Shown here one piece after another: positions 25,181 to 35,629 of a DNA stretch of 64,000 nt; position 1 is the first letter of the stretch; every line of letters begins with the position of its first letter. The stretch is from Erythroxylum novogranatense. Taxonomy: Eukaryota > Streptophyta > Magnoliopsida > Malpighiales > Erythroxylaceae. The stretch is from assembly GCA_029891385.1 (NCBI GenBank), contig CM057231.1:21545300-21609299 (forward strand), given 5' to 3'. Position numbers and translations under genes: made by a program. The notes under the pieces are model-generated. The model ran no database searches and was not told where the DNA came from. It saw only the letters and a program-made list of their open reading frames with translations.

Positions 25181-25308
25181 GATTTTACTTTAATATGTTC
25201 ATATTTCAATGATTTAGTTTATGAATTTGTAATGTACACTCGTAATTGTTATACAAAATTGTAATTCACAACCTAAATAATTTTAGGATTAGGAAACAAT
25301 CAAACAAC

Positions 25309-25313
25309 ACATC
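25309..25313. repeat. Target site duplication of element C (left copy ACATC)
   Basis: ACATC precedes the LTR start at 25314 and is repeated exactly at 44278-44282. Confidence 0.93.
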
Positions 25314-25573
25314 TGATTGAGCCAAGTTTATACTATGAATTGGCTGCATTTTTATAGCTGCTTGTGCATGTGTTGACTCCTAATTGATGATTTTTTGTGC
25401 TTAAATTGGTTCCTCATATCGAGTTCTTTCAATTCTTAAATTTTCAGTAAATTGTCATGATTTGATACTTATTTCTCTACAATTTTTATTGGGACAATTG
25501 GTACGCAAATTGTTGTTATTATCTTATGGCAGAACAAAGGAGTCAACGTCGAAGTCAATGACCATAGATCTTT

Positions 25574-25735
25574 CCGACGTTATGACGCATGGCATCTCAC
25601 ACGACGCGACGAGCACAGCACTTCTGCACGTCGCGATGCACGGCGATGCACACGACGCGACGAGCAGGCGATTGTACACGTCGCGACGAATTTGATTTGT
25701 TTATTTTATTCGTCGCGACGTACGAGCGGATATCC
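25574..25735. repeat. CGTCGCGACG palindrome cluster in C 5' LTR
   Basis: Self-complementary or near-complementary units (ACGTCGCGA, ACACGACGCGACGAGC, GTACACGTCGCGACGAA, TTCGTCGCGACGTACG) recur across 160 bases. They lie just upstream of the LTR TATA box, so in U3. The same cluster is in the other LTR (43035-43186). Confidence 0.88.
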
Positions 25736-25787
25736 AACTTTTTATGGAAAGTTTATCTCACTGTTCGACCCAGCCCGCGCTCCATCA

Positions 25788-25794
25788 TATAAAA
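25788..25794 (+). promoter_or_regulatory. TATA box of element C 5' LTR
   Basis: TATAAAA follows TCCATCA and is conserved in the second LTR at 43247-43253. It is the likely promoter for the element transcript; this is inferred from position only. Confidence 0.6.
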
Positions 25795-26840
25795 ACTTGT
25801 TGTTTTAGGTCATGAAAAAGGGAGATCAGAGGGGAGATCAGAGAGACGGGAGACGAGAGACAGAGAAAAACTTCAAACATGCAGACTCTGGAAGTAGAAG
25901 GAGACGACATTCGATTCCGTCCTCACATTTTCATCATCACCACCGTTGCCACCACCACCGTCAGCATCTTCTGCCAACATGAGCATCGTTCATTCTCCAG
26001 TCTCAGAGGGATCAACCGGAGTCATGCGTAGCTAAGCCAACCTTCCTCTTGAAGATGTAGCAATGGCTTGAGTTCACTAAAGCTTAGAAGGGGAGTAATC
26101 ACATAGTATCTGAAGTTTATTTATATTTGTGTGACTTCTGAGTTAGAGGATTGCATTGATATATTTAGATTAACATTGTTATAGTTTAACCGTGTGCTGA
26201 TAACTATGTTGGATTTGGACAAAGTAATTTGTAGAACATCTTGATGCTTAATATATGAAGTTTCATATATGTCATTGGATATTGTATTTACGGTCTTCAA
26301 TCTGCCTAGTTGTGTTCGATTGAGATTGTTGTGTTTTATTCAATTGACCAATTGCAATTGCTTGTCTATTTTCACACTAAGGTTTTTAACAAAGATTTAA
26401 ATGATGGAGTTCATTAATTAAATCTTTGGACCTAAAGAGTCCTTTAGGTTGATCTTTCAAACTTAGTGGATTGTATCCTCGAAAATTATTCTTGAGCTGT
26501 GATAGCCTGAGCCTCATTTTCAAGAGGATTTTATCAATTTGATTTTTATCAGATATTTTGTTAATTGCATCATTTACAAAATTTCAAAAATATTCTTTCA
26601 TATTTTTTTTGTTGTTCAGTTTTGATTACTTTACCAGTTTGAAAAAAATACCAAACCCCCATTTTATCAACTTCCATTGCAATTTTTGACATATAGGCTA
26701 GCTTAGACCTTTTTCACTTGGTTTCAATTAAGTGAGACGACCCGAGGATTGCAACCTATACCGCAATCTTGGAATTTATTATATTTGACCGGTTTCTAAG
26801 GATCGATCGCAAGATCGCATCGACAGAGCCGTGATCAAAT

Positions 26841-26858
26841 TGGCGCCGTTGCCGAGGA
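26841..26858 (+). other. Primer binding site of element C (tRNA-Asp type)
   Basis: TGGCGCCGTTGCCGAGGA lies three bases after the LTR end. It differs by one base from the TGGCGCCGTTGCCGGGGA sequence typical of Athila and Tat elements. Confidence 0.92.
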
Positions 26859-27120
26859 ACCAAGAAATTGGTTTACCATCGGATAGCCATTGTCATTCTT
26901 TTGACTTGCCGTTGATAATAGGAATCATTATTTTTGCTTGCATTTAGTATAGTTTAATTTTCACATTTGTTCATAGTATAGGTTTGATTCTCCTTCGCAC
27001 AAGCATACTTCATACTTTGATTTATATCTCTTACTTTGCACATTTTCGACGCATACACTCTCATACATACACTCATACATTCATACTCTCACATTCATCG
27101 CATTTCATTTTTAATCGATT

Positions 27121-27924
27121 TTGTGTGATGTGAGCATTTTTGTTACCATTCTTTTGCTTTTGGATTGCTTTTTGGTGCATGCCCAGGAAAGGAAGACTTG
27201 TTCGGCCCATCCTCAAGTTGAGAGACATTTGAGGAGACTTAGGAAAGAAAGGAAAGAACAAGAGAGACAGAGAGTAGTTGAGCGAGATAGTGAAAGTATG
27301 GTGAGAATCCAAATATTTTCCAAATCGATTATCCTGCTCACCAACCTAGAAATAGGACTAATGGAGGAAATGGTGAGCATGAGAGAGTGGGAGAAAACAA
27401 TGAAAACTAGAGACGTAGGACAATTAGGGAAGCAACAACTTCCGATGTTCATTATGATCCATTTACTGCTGCTTGCCCTAATTTTGATGTTAATTTTGAG
27501 ATTAAAGGCTTGTTGATTAATTCTCTTCCTAAATTTCATGGCCTGGCAGGAGAGGATCCATATATGCACCTACAGACTTTGACAACGATCTGCCAGAGTA
27601 TGAAGCCAGTGGGAGCTACCTTAGATCAAGTGCTTTGGAAGGTTTTTCACTTGTCCTTGGAAGGGAAAGCAAGAGAATGGTATATGAGTCTTCCTAGGCA
27701 TGTGGCCAATGCTTACTATAGCCGGGCCAATCTGAGGAAGGCCTTTTGGAGAAATACTTTCCACTTCGGGACATCTTTCATGAGAAAGGAGATTTACTCA
27801 CCGCCAGAGAATACGATGAGTCATCAGATGATTATTGGAATCGCTTCCAAGATCTTTTGTCCAGATGCCCCCATCACCAAATTCCTGATGAACAATTGGT
27901 GCAGTACTTTTATGATGGGTTGAA
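27121..27924 (+). pseudogene. gag of element C, first part (interrupted by element D)
   Basis: The frame around 27180-27290 has the N-terminal arginine-rich words VERHLRRLRKERKEQERQR. The frame changes near 27300. From 27510 the gag core reads LPKFHGLAGEDPYMHLQTL and GKAREWYMSLPRHV. Another frameshift near 27745 leads to MEKYFPLRDIF and the core end CPHHQIPDEQLVQYFYDGL. At 27925 the LTR of D cuts the reading frame. Gag normally builds the virus-like particle. The family assignment rests on these words and on the primer site. Confidence 0.87.
27920..27924. repeat. Target site duplication of element D (left copy TTGAA)
   Basis: TTGAA is repeated exactly at 37544-37548 after the D 3' LTR. It lies within gag codons of element C. 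Confidence 0.93.
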
Positions 27925-27932
27925 TGTAAGTG

Positions 27933-28000
27933 CAAGTCGACTTGTACATGGGGTAAGTCGACTTACACGTATTCAGTACCGATAAGTCGACTTATGCAAG
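27933..28000. repeat. AAGTCGACTT palindromes at the start of D 5' LTR
   Basis: Three copies of the palindrome (CAAGTCGACTTG, TAAGTCGACTTA, TAAGTCGACTTA) lie within about 65 bases of U3. The cluster is repeated at 35638-35705 in the 3' LTR. Confidence 0.93.
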
Positions 28001-29390
28001 GATCGTGATCATTTATATTGTGCCCTAAAGGCAATCCCTTTAGCGTTTTATTCAAAGTCGTATGACTTTATGAATAAATAAAGAAAGGGCATTATTCATT
28101 AATTTGATATTCATAAACATTGTTTATGAATTGATTTGATCTTTAATCAAATTAATGAAGTCCATGATATATGACATAGCATGAAGGAAATTATGATGTG
28201 ATCATACTACCGAGGTTCCTATCATGTGCAATTATGTCAAGATCTAAATTCTCCTAGTCATAGGATTAATGAGACTAGACATCATTAATCCGGATAGACT
28301 AGCACATGTCATATTCCTCGATTGGATCAAGCGGTGGATCTCGTAAAGCGTAAATATGAGATATTTAGAATTGACATGTGGATGCTTACTAATGTAGTAA
28401 GTTCATTGGATGACTGCCATGAGATCATCACATGGATATCTTATCTAAGTGTCGTTGATAATCTCATCATAGCAATGGTGCAAGTATCCTTAGACTTGAG
28501 GTACTCAAGAATATCTTAGATACTGATCCTGTGCTTTGACTCCATTCCTTGTTGCCTTCCAGAGGTAACTCATAGGGTGGTGCTTGGGTACAACTTGAGT
28601 TATTCGAAGATAATTGAGTAGCCAATAAAGGATTCACCACTTCAATTAATGTAAGAGATACCCATGGCCTCTTGTCGGGATCATTACTAAAGGTTAAAGA
28701 TGTATGTCATGAAGAGTGTCTTCATTGACATATAGAGTAATGAGTCTCGTGGCTAGAAGCGATATCACTGGGCTAGACTCGGTCTAGTGAGAGTTGACAC
28801 TTTGACCATACTCATAACCAAGTGGGGTATAGGATGGTGAAAGGACTAATTGCACGGTAATTGTTCATGGAAGGGTTCGTGATCCGGTTCGTGATGAATA
28901 CATCAAACCGATTACTTTCCGTCAATCGGGGTCATGATGTGTTGCTAGATACCGCTCATGACTTGCTCAGATTAATTGTTAATCTAAGTGGCCAACATAA
29001 CCGGAGCCTAAAGGGTCACACGATAAGAGTGATTCGAGAATCAGTAAAATAGTAATTGGACGAGTTCCAATTATGGAGAGCATTAGATTAATTGGATCCC
29101 AATGGATTGGGATATGTCCCGATGAGATCGCGACATCAATATTGCTAAGAAAGGTTTCCGGGGCTGTTTTAGCACCGGAGCCCGGTAGGCCGGTAGGACC
29201 GACCCCAGTTGGACTGGACCTTAGCAATTATATTCTAATTAATTAATATAAGCACATATGCATCGTTGGAATGGGTAAAGAGAAGATAAGAAGATTTGTT
29301 TTGAAAAAGTCAAAGTATCATTACTTTATTCCTTAAATGGTGTGCCATCCATTTGTAAGCTATTAATTGGTGTCTTAAAAGTAAAGAACA

Positions 29391-29400
29391 CTATATATAG
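29391..29400 (+). promoter_or_regulatory. TATA box of element D 5' LTR
   Basis: CTATATATAG about 410 bases before the end of the LTR is conserved in both LTRs. This is a promoter by inference. Confidence 0.55.
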
Positions 29401-29808
29401 CTGATTGTCGTGGATGGCAGAGGGGTTATTCGGTGGTTTTCAAAATAAGAAGAATAAACTTGCTTAAGTGTTAAGGAAGGTGAAAAGGGTTTCATGTTAT
29501 TCTTTCTTAAACCATCGTTTCCACTCTTCTTCTCCAAGATTCCAACGTTGATGCTTAGCTCTCCAAGGAAAGAGGTAGGGTCTAGCAGCCTTTAATCTGT
29601 TCTAGCTACTCCCGGGTCAAAGGGGTTTGACTCGGTTAGATTTTCTGATCTCTGCGTGGATCACTTTTAGAGATAGTCTCTTTTGGCTATTTAGGTTGAT
29701 GTCTTCATACCGATACCTGGATCCTGGGTTTCGGGAAAGTCTCAGGAACAAAAATTTTTGTTTTCCGCTGCCGGTACATGTGATGTACCTCCCGGGATTT
29801 TCCTACAG

Positions 29809-29820
29809 TGGTATCAGAGC
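29809..29820 (+). other. Primer binding site of element D (initiator tRNA-Met)
   Basis: TGGTATCAGAGC lies one base after the LTR end at 29807. Confidence 0.93.
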
Positions 29821-30919
29821 GTCTGGTATCCCGTATGAAGCTAAAACCTAAGCGAGATCAGAAACCCTAATGGAATTTTCTGTTGATGCATGCTATCTGT
29901 TCAATTTTCGAATGTATATTGTGATATGTTTTTCGAAATTTTTCTACCCAGGATTGTTCATAACATGTTAGAGAATATGTATATGAATTTTCAGAATTTA
30001 TTGATTTGATTTGATATAGTTTTTCTAATTAATTCCCTAAGGTTACAGATGCTGTTTTGTGAAACGATTCTGGAACAGGCATGAGTATAAAATCGAGAAT
30101 AAATTCTAGAAAATTTTTTTTCTGGATTTTCCTTCACCTACATGTCTCTAAGATGTTGGTGAATGTCTTTGAGCATGGAAATTGGATTTCAAGGTGATTG
30201 GATATTTATTCACGAATTTATTCTATGCTGTTGGGAATTGCTGTGCTGATGAACACAGTTTTTGAATCGGTTTTGTTATTTAGGTTGACTGAGTTTTTGA
30301 TGGCCTAAAATCCTGAAAATATTCATGTAGCATTTTCTGAACATGTAGTAACCTATGTAATGTTCTCAGAATTTATTGAAAATTTTTCATTGATCATTTC
30401 GAGCAATGTACAGAACTGGACAGTTTTGTGAAAATTGTTGGGACTGTTTTGCTTGGCTTGATTGAGTGTGCTTTTTCAGTTCCAATGCCTTGCACCCTTT
30501 TTAATGTGATTAAAAATGTGTTATCTTGATGTAGTATGATTTCCAAACTGAATTGCTTGAAGTTGTTTATCCTAGAATTTTCGGATGCCTAATTGATCAC
30601 ATTAGCGTCTCGTTAGTATATTGCATTATCTTGTTTGTTTTGACCATCATATTTTTTATGGCATGTGCTGAAGTAAATTTGATAATGTATGTGCTAGCTA
30701 GAGATGCTTAGGATGATAATTTGGGTGTTCCTAAATTATTTGAAAATTAATGAGTTTTGACTCATTTCAAGCTTTTCATATGGTTTGACTATATAAGGCT
30801 TTCATGGTTCAATGAAGTGTTCATTGAGACATCAAAGTAGCAGATATTACCTTTGGTATTGTGAATTGGAATTGCAAGGATTGAGGAATTAGCTGATTAA
30901 AGAATTATAGCAAATTCTG

Positions 30920-31155
30920 TTGGACAAGTCGACTTATTTGGAGTATAAGGCGACTTGTTCAGGGTCTGTGCATAAGTCGACTTGCAGTGTACAAGGCGAC
31001 TTGTGCACGGGTAGGTGCATAAGGCGACTTATATCAGATAAGTCAACCTGTGCAAGGGCAGAAGACAAGGCGACTTGTATTATGATACAAGGCGACTTGT
31101 GTATGGGCAGGGGCATAAGGTGACTTGCATTCGTTGTAAGTCGACTTGTGGCATG
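30920..31155. repeat. AAGTCGACTT / AAGGCGACTT cluster in the leader of element D
   Basis: About ten units occur in 235 bases. Some are perfect palindromes (CAAGTCGACTTAT, TAAGTCGACTTG) and others have one half changed (CAAGGCGACTTGT, TAAGGTGACTTG). The core is the same as in the D LTR start and in the LTRs of element F. Confidence 0.92.
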
Positions 31156-31309
31156 CTCAGGTTGGATGATGGATGATTAAAAGGATTGATTCAATGTGAT
31201 TGATGAAACCTAAATCATTCCATATAGTCCTGGAGACTATAATCCTTCACTTGAGTCGAGAATTCAAATCCCTCCTCGAATATGAAAACTAACGCTTCTA
31301 TTAATATGG

Positions 31310-31752
31310 TAAGAACCGAGTTCTTATAGGTCGGGTTGTTGGGCAAACTCAAGCTCACTCTATACGGATATGTTCGAACCATGAAAATAAGATTTTCGAT
31401 TAATGGGTCGGTTTTCACTAGAAGCGTTGATTTGTTGAGCAAACTCAAGGTCAACGTGGATGAGGCGCGAGTTGGGTAGTGTACATTAGGATGTACACGC
31501 ATCAAGGAGTTGATAACCCAATGTAAGTGCACACATCAACAAGTTGATAAAGCGATCGATAGTTGTGTCTAAGATGTAATTGGTATATCCGATACCTCCC
31601 GAGACATAAGGTGGCTTATTGGGCAAACCCAAGGTCATTCTCAATGTCGGTTATCGATGATGCAATTGGTATGTCCGATACCTACCGATTGACCTAAGTT
31701 GTGGCTTGTTGGGCAAACCCAAGGTCACTCTTAGCAATGTCGGATATCGACC
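31310..31752 (+). repeat. Diverged tandem duplications in D leader
   Basis: The phrase TTGGGCAAACCCAAGGTCA recurs near 31619 and 31707, with weaker forms near 31337 and 31436. The last two lie in a roughly 100-base unit that also includes ATTGGTATGTCCGATACCT. Confidence 0.75.
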
Positions 31753-31968
31753 CACTCAGACTTTATGTCACTTTGTTTCTCCGGATTCAGTAAGAGGGTT
31801 ATGGATTCTAGGAAACTAGTGGGAGCCATATGCATGTCATGCAAGTCCTTATGATCATGCAGGCATTTCTATTCTATCATTCCTTCTCTCTATCGCGTTT
31901 AGGTTGATTGAAGAAGTTTTTCAGTGTGAATTTTCGCTCTCTATTTTGGACCGAATTTTCTTGATTGG

Positions 31969-32660
31969 ATGAGGAATCTGAGAATTGTTCTCAGATCTGA
32001 GGAATTGGGATACGTCCTAGATGTTCCACTTCCAGATGCACTTGCTGTCGATGCTTCTGATGAGGATCAGAAAGCATATCTTAAGCATCTAAAGGACAGT
32101 GACATGACTACTTGCATTATGCTTGCCTCGATGTCACCAGAGCTGCAGAAGCAGCACGAGTCCATGGATGCTCACACTATAGTATTTCATCTTAGGGAGC
32201 TGATGAGTAAGCTCGGTCTGAAAGGTTCGAGACCTCAAGGCTTCTCTTCACCACAAAGATGGCTCCAGGGACATCTGCTGTCCAGGTTTCCCTGAAGATG
32301 AATGGTAATATGGAGAGATTGGCTGTCTTAGGATTTGTAATGGATTATGAGTTAAGTAGAGACTTAATTCTGGTTGGATTGTCTGACGGTTATTCACAGT
32401 TCGTGTTAAACTATCAGATGAACCAAATATCCACAACAATTCTCGGTGGTCAATCTGCTCAAGACATTGAAAGGTGCTATCAAGAAGGATAGCAAGCAAG
32501 TGCTAGTGGTGGATGCTTCTTCTTCGGTCCAAAGAAGAAAAGGCCAAGAAACCAAAGGAAGTGCCATCAAGGAAAAACCAAAGATTACGCCTAAAAGGAT
32601 TTTGCTTTCATTGTGGCAAGTCTAGCCACCAGAGGCTAAACTATAAAATCTATCTCGAGT
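31969..32660 (+). pseudogene. gag of element D
   Basis: Frame 31969-32295 starts MRNLRIVLRSEELGYVLD and contains TTCIMLASMSPELQKQHES. After a frameshift, frame 32259-32492 continues with LGFVMDYELSRDLILVGL and QFVLNYQMNQ. Around 32604-32650 a zinc knuckle reads CFHCGKSSHQRLNY, in which the last cysteine of CX2CX4HX4C is Tyr. The role is particle formation and RNA packaging. The frame breaks and the lost cysteine make it non-functional. Confidence 0.85.
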
Positions 32661-32699
32661 CCTGAAGCGAAGAAGGCATCAGATGCCTCTACTTCTTCA

Positions 32700-33900
32700 A
32701 ATATGTTTGTCATTGAGGTTAATACTATTCCTGATCCAAACATATCGGTATTTGATACCGAATGTGGCTCATACATATGAAATGATATGTAGGGCCTCGT
32801 GACGAGAAAGCTCATAAAGGAGAACTAGACCTTTGTGTAGGTAATGGAGCAAGAGTTGCTACATTAGCCGTAGACACTTATGTCTTGTTACTCCCTAGTG
32901 GGCTTATATTCAAATTGGATGATTGTCATTTTGTACCCGTTTTAAACAAAGAACATATTGTATGTTTTATGTTTAATTAGAGCTGATTTCCATTTGACTT
33001 TTAGAAGCAATGGTTGTTCTATTAGTTCGAATGGAATGCTCTATGGTACTGGTACATTATGCAATAGAATTGACATATTAGATATGTCATATCCAGTTAT
33101 GAATGTCAATGACGCGGAAAGACATAATCGAGATAATTTAAAATCAACTTACTTATGGCATTGTCGGCTTATCCATATAAATGAGACACGCATCGCTAAG
33201 CTCCATAAGAGTGGCAGTTTAGGGTCATTTGATTATGAATCATATGACACCTGCGAATCTTGTTTATTAGGCAAGATGACCAAGTTATCCTTTAAGGGAA
33301 AGGAAAACGAGTGAATGGAATATTAGACCTGATACATTTGGATGTATGTGATCCGATGTCCATCCATGCCAGAAGTGGTTGTCTTTACTTCATTACTTTT
33401 ATCGGTGATTATTCACGATAAGGGTACCAAGATTCGATGAGATACAAATCAAGCGTTTGAAAAGTTCAAATAATTCAGAAATGAAGTAGAAAACTAACTT
33501 GGTAAAAGTATGAATACATTACGATCTGATCGTGGTGGAAAATGCTTAGACCAACAGTTTTGGATTATCTCAGAGATAATGGAATTTTATCTCAAGACAC
33601 TCCACTTGCACGCCGCAAAGACAATGGTGTGGTTGAAAGGAGATATCGAACCTGTTAGACATGGTGCGATTAATGATAGGTTTTGCACATTTTTGGGGTA
33701 TGCTTTCGAGACAATTTGTTTACTTGTTAAACAGAGTTCCATTAAAGACAGTTGATGTTACTCCATATGAGATGTGGACTCACTGAAAGCCCTATCTTTC
33801 TCAGCTGAAAGTTTGGGGTTGTCCTGCTTATGTGAAGCGGACACAGTCAGATTAGCTTGATACAAAATCTGACAAGTGTTTGTTAAATAGGATATCGTGG
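32700..33900 (+). pseudogene. Protease and integrase region of element D
   Basis: A protease remnant reads VFDTECGSYI near 32755-32780, a changed D(S/T)G site. Frame 32958-33314 contains the pre-integrase domain LWHCRLIHINETRIAKLH and YDTCESCLLGKMTKLSF, the zinc-binding region. Integrase core words follow after further frame changes (MNTLRSDRGGKCLD at 33510). Stops are frequent. Confidence 0.83.
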
Positions 33901-34249
33901 GATATCAATTCTACCTTGCTGAGGAACAAAAGTTGTTTGTTTTAAAGCATACTGTTTTCTTAGAGAAAGAGTTTCTTTTACAAGAGGACGGTGGGAGCAA
34001 AGTTGAACTTGAGGAAGTTCAAGATGCTCGAACAAACGCAGATCAATCGCTCGAACTCAGAATCGTAACTCATGTACATGAGGTAACAGTTCAACCTTCT
34101 ATTACACAAGAATTTCAGAGGTCATGTAGGATACGCCTGTTCGAGAGATATGGATTTCGTGAGGAGCAGAATGGCGATTGCTCATACGAGATGATGAGCT
34201 TACTACCTATGAAGAGGTTCGAAAAGTTTAGAGTCTGAAAATGGCTTTG

Positions 34250-34920
34250 TGCCATGAAATCTGAATGGATTCCATGTAAGAAAACCAAGTTTGACTTTGG
34301 TTGTTGCACCAAGGAATAAAGCCCAAAGGGTGCACATGGGTTTTCAAGAAGAAACCGACATGGATGGTAATGTGATTACTTATAAAGCAAGGCTTGTGGC
34401 CAAAGGATTTCGCCGAGACAAGGAGTTGACTATGACGAGACCTTGATTTCGTAGCAATGCTTAAATCCATTCGGATACTCCTAGCCATTGCCGCTCATTA
34501 TGATTATGAGATATGGCAAATGGATGTGAAGAGCGACTTTCTGAATGGAAATCTTCCCGAGGATGTGTATATGACACAACCAGAGGACTTCACCTCCTAT
34601 AATGGCGAAATGGTATGCAAGCTTCAGAATTCCATGTATGGATTGAAGCAAGCATCCAGGAGTTGGAATATCCGTTTGATGAGGTACTCAAAGAGTTTGG
34701 TTTCTCACAAAATTCGGATGTACATTGTGTGTATAAGAAGGTTCATGGAACTGCAATCGTATTCCTTGTGTTATAAGTAGATGACATATTAATACTAGGA
34801 AAACGATGTCTCTATGCTACAATCAATTAAGATTTGGTTGTCCAAACCCTTTTTTCCATGAAAGACCTTGGTGAAGCAACTTATATCCTAGCGATATAGA
34901 TTTATAGAGATAAATCAAAA
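34250..34920 (+). pseudogene. Reverse transcriptase of element D
   Basis: The words VITYKARLVAKGF (about 34370-34410) and, in frame 34457-34780, YEIWQMDVKSDFLNGNL and NSMYGLKQASRSWN are Copia reverse transcriptase signatures. The active-site box, normally Tyr-Val-Asp-Asp, has its Tyr codon replaced by TAA just before GTAGATGAC (about 34777-34788). The copy is inactive. Confidence 0.87.
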
Positions 34921-35049
34921 GGTTACTTGGTCTTTCACAATCATCGTACATAGATGAGATGCTAAAGAGGTTTAGCATGGAACAATGCTATGTACGAGGC
35001 CCGATGTATCGTATGCTCTAAGTGTTACGAGCAGATACCAATCGATCTG

Positions 35050-35580
35050 GTGAGGGTCCTTTGGGTGGTGTCAAAATATCCTCAAGTACTTGCGAAGCAC
35101 TAAGGATGTTTTCTTGATCTATAGAGATGGAAATCTCCAAGTGAGCGGGCATTTAGATGCAAGTATTTAATCTGATAAGGATAATTCTGAATCACAATCA
35201 GGTTATATACATTCACACTGAATAGCGTGGCGGTCAGTTGGAAAAGTTCCAAACAAGAGAGGGCTGATGATTCATCAACCGAGGCAGAGTACATTGCCGC
35301 ATGAGATGCGCAAAGGAAGCGGTTTGGATCAAGAAGTTCATTACTGAACTTGATCTGGTCCCTAGTTGTGATGGGCCCATAGGATTGTATTGTGATACAA
35401 TGGGGCTAGTTCGCAGGCAAAGGAACCAAGGTCTTATCGACGATCCGAACTCGTACTTCGTCGATTCGGGAAACCATCGTTTGAGATGATGTCCTTATAG
35501 AGAATTCCCACAGAGCAAAGTGTTGCTGATCCGATGACAAAGCCATTGTCACACGAGAATTGTGATTCTTATGTACTCGC
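35050..35580 (+). pseudogene. RNase H of element D
   Basis: Plus-strand words FLIYRDGNLQVSGHLDAS, SDKDNSESQSGYI and, in frame 35301-35489, CAKEAVWIKKFITELDLVP are those of Copia RNase H. They lie in two frames with stops between. It ends shortly before the polypurine tract. Confidence 0.84.
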
Positions 35581-35617
35581 TTTTGGTATTAGATACTAAG
35601 GCAATTGGCTTTAGGTC

Positions 35618-35629
35618 AAGTGGGAGATT
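35618..35629 (+). other. Polypurine tract of element D
   Basis: AAGTGGGAGATT abuts the 3' LTR at 35630. This is the common Copia tract. Confidence 0.88.

Larger units (their letters stand above)
25314..26837 (+). repeat. 5' LTR of element C (1524 bp)
   Basis: It starts TGATTGAGCC and ends CGTGATCA. A cluster of CGTCGCGACG-like palindromes lies at 25574-25735, followed by a TATA box (TATAAAA, 25788-25794). The counterpart LTR at 42771-44277 is highly similar. Many of the differences between the two are single-base length changes at CAG, CTG or CG. Confidence 0.95.
27925..29807 (+). repeat. 5' LTR of element D (1883 bp)
   Basis: It begins TGTAAGTGCAAGTCGACTTG and ends TCCTACA. Three AAGTCGACTT palindromes lie in the first 75 bases. 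A TATA box (CTATATATAG, 29391-29400) lies in the distal part, also present in the other LTR at about 37136-37146. The frames in it are non-coding. Confidence 0.95.
29821..31968 (+). other. Long untranslated leader of element D
   Basis: About 2.1 kb lie between the primer site and the first gag frame, without a recognisable protein. It holds a dense palindrome cluster (30920-31155) and a diverged tandem duplication with words TTGGGCAAACCCAAGGTCA (about 31310-31752). Confidence 0.8.

Noticed and set aside
30920..31155. Regularly spaced short repeats reminiscent of a CRISPR array
   Set aside because: Units are 10-14 bases, spacing is irregular, many units are imperfect, no cas genes are present, and the context is a plant retrotransposon leader.
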